Source of the DNA: Methanothermococcus sp.
GTDB taxonomy: Archaea; AGJL01; Methanococci; Methanococcales; Methanococcaceae
Direction: 5' to 3'
Length of the DNA stretch: 32,220 nucleotides
Assembly (NCBI RefSeq): GCF_015523155.1
Contig: NZ_WAKW01000052.1
Coordinates: 1 to 32,220, forward strand
The notes beneath the pieces are model-generated. The model was not told the origin of the DNA and searched no databases. It was given only the letters and a program-made list of their open reading frames with translations. This document shows, in pieces, positions 30,543 to 32,220 of the stretch (its first letter is position 1; the number at the start of each line of letters is the position of its first letter). The translations under genes were made by a program, and so were the position numbers.

Positions 30543-31812
30543 ATGAGAGAAACTATAAAGGCAATAATAAAGAATATCGAGAAAAAAGAAAATATATAAA
30601 ATCCAAAGGGATGTAAAACTGCCAAAATCCAAAATTAACAAAGTGGTATCAGTTATAGGGATTAGAAGATGTGGAAAAACCATATTGTTATTTGATTTAT
30701 TCAAAAAAACAGAGAATTCCATATTCTTTCCATTAGATGATGATAGAATATATCCTCCAACAATAAAAACTCCTCAAGAAATCATAAAAATAGGCAAAGA
30801 AATATATCCCAATGAGCAAATAACATTCTTTTTTGATGAAATTCAAGAAATAGAAAACTGGGAGGTTGTTATAAAAAGATTGGCTGAGGGGGAAGGGCAT
30901 AAAGTTTATTTAACTGGTTCATCATCTAAATTACTGTCGAAGGAAATTGCAACGCAGTTAAGGCGAAGGAGTTTAAGTGTGGAATTATTTCCATTATCAT
31001 TTAAAGAATATTTGAAATTTAAGGATTTTGAAATGGATGAAGTTCTTACTAAGCAGGAAAAGGCACTGCTTTTAAAATACTTAGATGATTATTTATTATA
31101 CGGCGGTTTTCCAGAGGTTGTTTTGGAAGATGAAACAGAGAGGAGATTTTAAGAGAATATTTAAGAACGATAATTGGGGATATTGTTGAAAGGCATAATG
31201 TAAAAAATATTCAAGTTTTGAAACTTTTTATCAAATTTTTAATCAATTCTCATACGAAGAAAGTTTCTATAAATAAACTATTTAATTATTTTAAATCAGT
31301 TGGAGTAAGTGTTGGTAAAAATACACTTTATGAGTATTTGGGTTATCTTAATGATTGTTATTTTGTTTTTTCATTAAAAAAGTTCTCACATAGTTTGAAA
31401 GAGATAAATCAAAGTTTATAAACCATATATTATTGATAATGGTTTTATCAATATTTTCAACATTAAGCATTCAGAAGACAAGGGAAATATTTAGAAAATG
31501 CCGTTTTTGTTGAATTGGAGGCGAGGTTTTGTTGAAAATGAGAATCTATTCTACTATGAAGATACCATTGGAGAAGTTGATTTTCTGATTAAGAAGAATG
31601 ATAAAATTAAATGCTTAATAAATGTCTGTTATGAATTGAATTTTGATAATTATAATAGAGAAGTTAAAAAATTTGTAAAAATTGGCAAAAAATTAAACTG
31701 CAAAAATTTGATATTAATTACTTTTAATGAGGAGAATATTATTGAAGAGGAAGATTTGAAAGTTAAAGTAATTTTATTTTGGAAATGGATTTTTAGCGAT
31801 AAAAAATATTAA
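30543..31812 (+). pseudogene. Decayed archaeal AAA ATPase with DUF4143-like C-terminal region (several frameshifts)
   Basis: MRETIKAIIKNIEKKE / KIQRDVKLPKSKINKVVSVIGIRRCGKTILLFDLFKK..ITFFFDEIQEIENWE..VYLTGSSSKLLSKEIATQLRRRSLSVELFPLSFKEYL / ILREYLRTIIGDIVERHNVKN..LYEYLGYLNDCYFVFSLKKFS / YKPYIIDNGFINIFN / KYLENAVFVELEARF / FVENENLFYYEDTIGEVDFLIKKN: one protein spread over several frames. Confidence 0.88.
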
Positions 31813-32129
31813 TAAATATTTTGTGGTTAGATAATACAAAACCTCTAAGACCTTCATATAAAGATATAATGAGGTTATAGCTAAAAGAATTTTTTACGAA
31901 TATAACCTTTTTATATTTCAATGCTTATATGAAATCTTTTAATATAATTTGCTATTAATTCTTCTTATCCTAAAAATTTCCTTTGGAATTTTTCAAAGCA
32001 ACTTCTTAGCTTCATAATATATCGTTTTTTATGATTTTATAGATAGTATAAGTTATATATTTTAACCTACACTAGAAGTTAATATATAGTATAAAAAAGT
32101 TTATTTTATAAAATTCATAAGGTGAAACC

Positions 32130-32220
32130 ATGAAATTTTATAACAGGGAAAAAGAGATTAGTAAAATCTTATCTATATTAGAGGGGGAACCTAATATATC
32201 TTATCTATGGCTCCATAAAC
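32130..32220 (+). CDS. Start of an archaeal ATPase (truncated by window edge)
   Basis: GGTGAAACC-ATG: MKFYNREKEISKILSILEGEPNISYLWLHK, the typical FYNREKEI start of archaeal ATPases. Confidence 0.7.
   Translation, partial: MKFYNREKEISKILSILEGEPNISYLWLHK

Noticed and set aside
30480-30722. 80-aa minus-strand ORF across the ATPase start
   Set aside because: Overlaps the P-loop-encoding frame GIRRCGKT on the plus strand and has no recognisable features.

Overview
The window is from a methanogenic archaeon of the Methanococcales: low GC, GGTGA ribosome-binding sites, methanogenesis genes and UGA-encoded selenocysteine (Sec). The first ~5.4 kb (minus strand) is a selenoprotein operon, hdrA-vhuD-vhuG-vhuA-vhuU-vhuB. 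The ORF caller split hdrA at its Sec codon and missed vhuD (two in-frame UGAs) and vhuU (one in-frame UGA) entirely. Three archaeal SECIS elements (GAA/A internal loop, short GC helix) lie in the 3' UTRs of hdrA, vhuD and vhuU. Each is followed, after 2-3 nt, by a second hairpin with the same geometry: a U-A-closed 7-bp stem, a 6-nt loop and a 3' UAAU. I do not know of a description of this composite architecture, and it is my leading candidate for something new. A probable structured, GC-rich ncRNA with a stable-RNA-type promoter lies divergently upstream of hdrA. The rest is mostly housekeeping: carS, an ACT-domain gene, hom, hemL, methanogenesis marker 7, a CBS protein, an NSS transporter with a missed 32-aa MetS-like partner, a PfkB kinase, hisA, marC, kae1-bud32, guaB, an HTH/DUF2178 pair, a SWIM protein, ilvE, a GTPase, UPF0201, an aminotransferase, Mrp/Ehb-like subunits and thrS. 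The last ~3 kb holds two decayed genes, one an AAA ATPase remnant preceded by a perfect 20-bp palindrome, and the start of another ATPase. By hand count the hexamer GAGCTC occurs 34 times, roughly ten times or more the compositional expectation, including in decayed regions. All counts and structures were derived by eye; no searches or folding programs were run.
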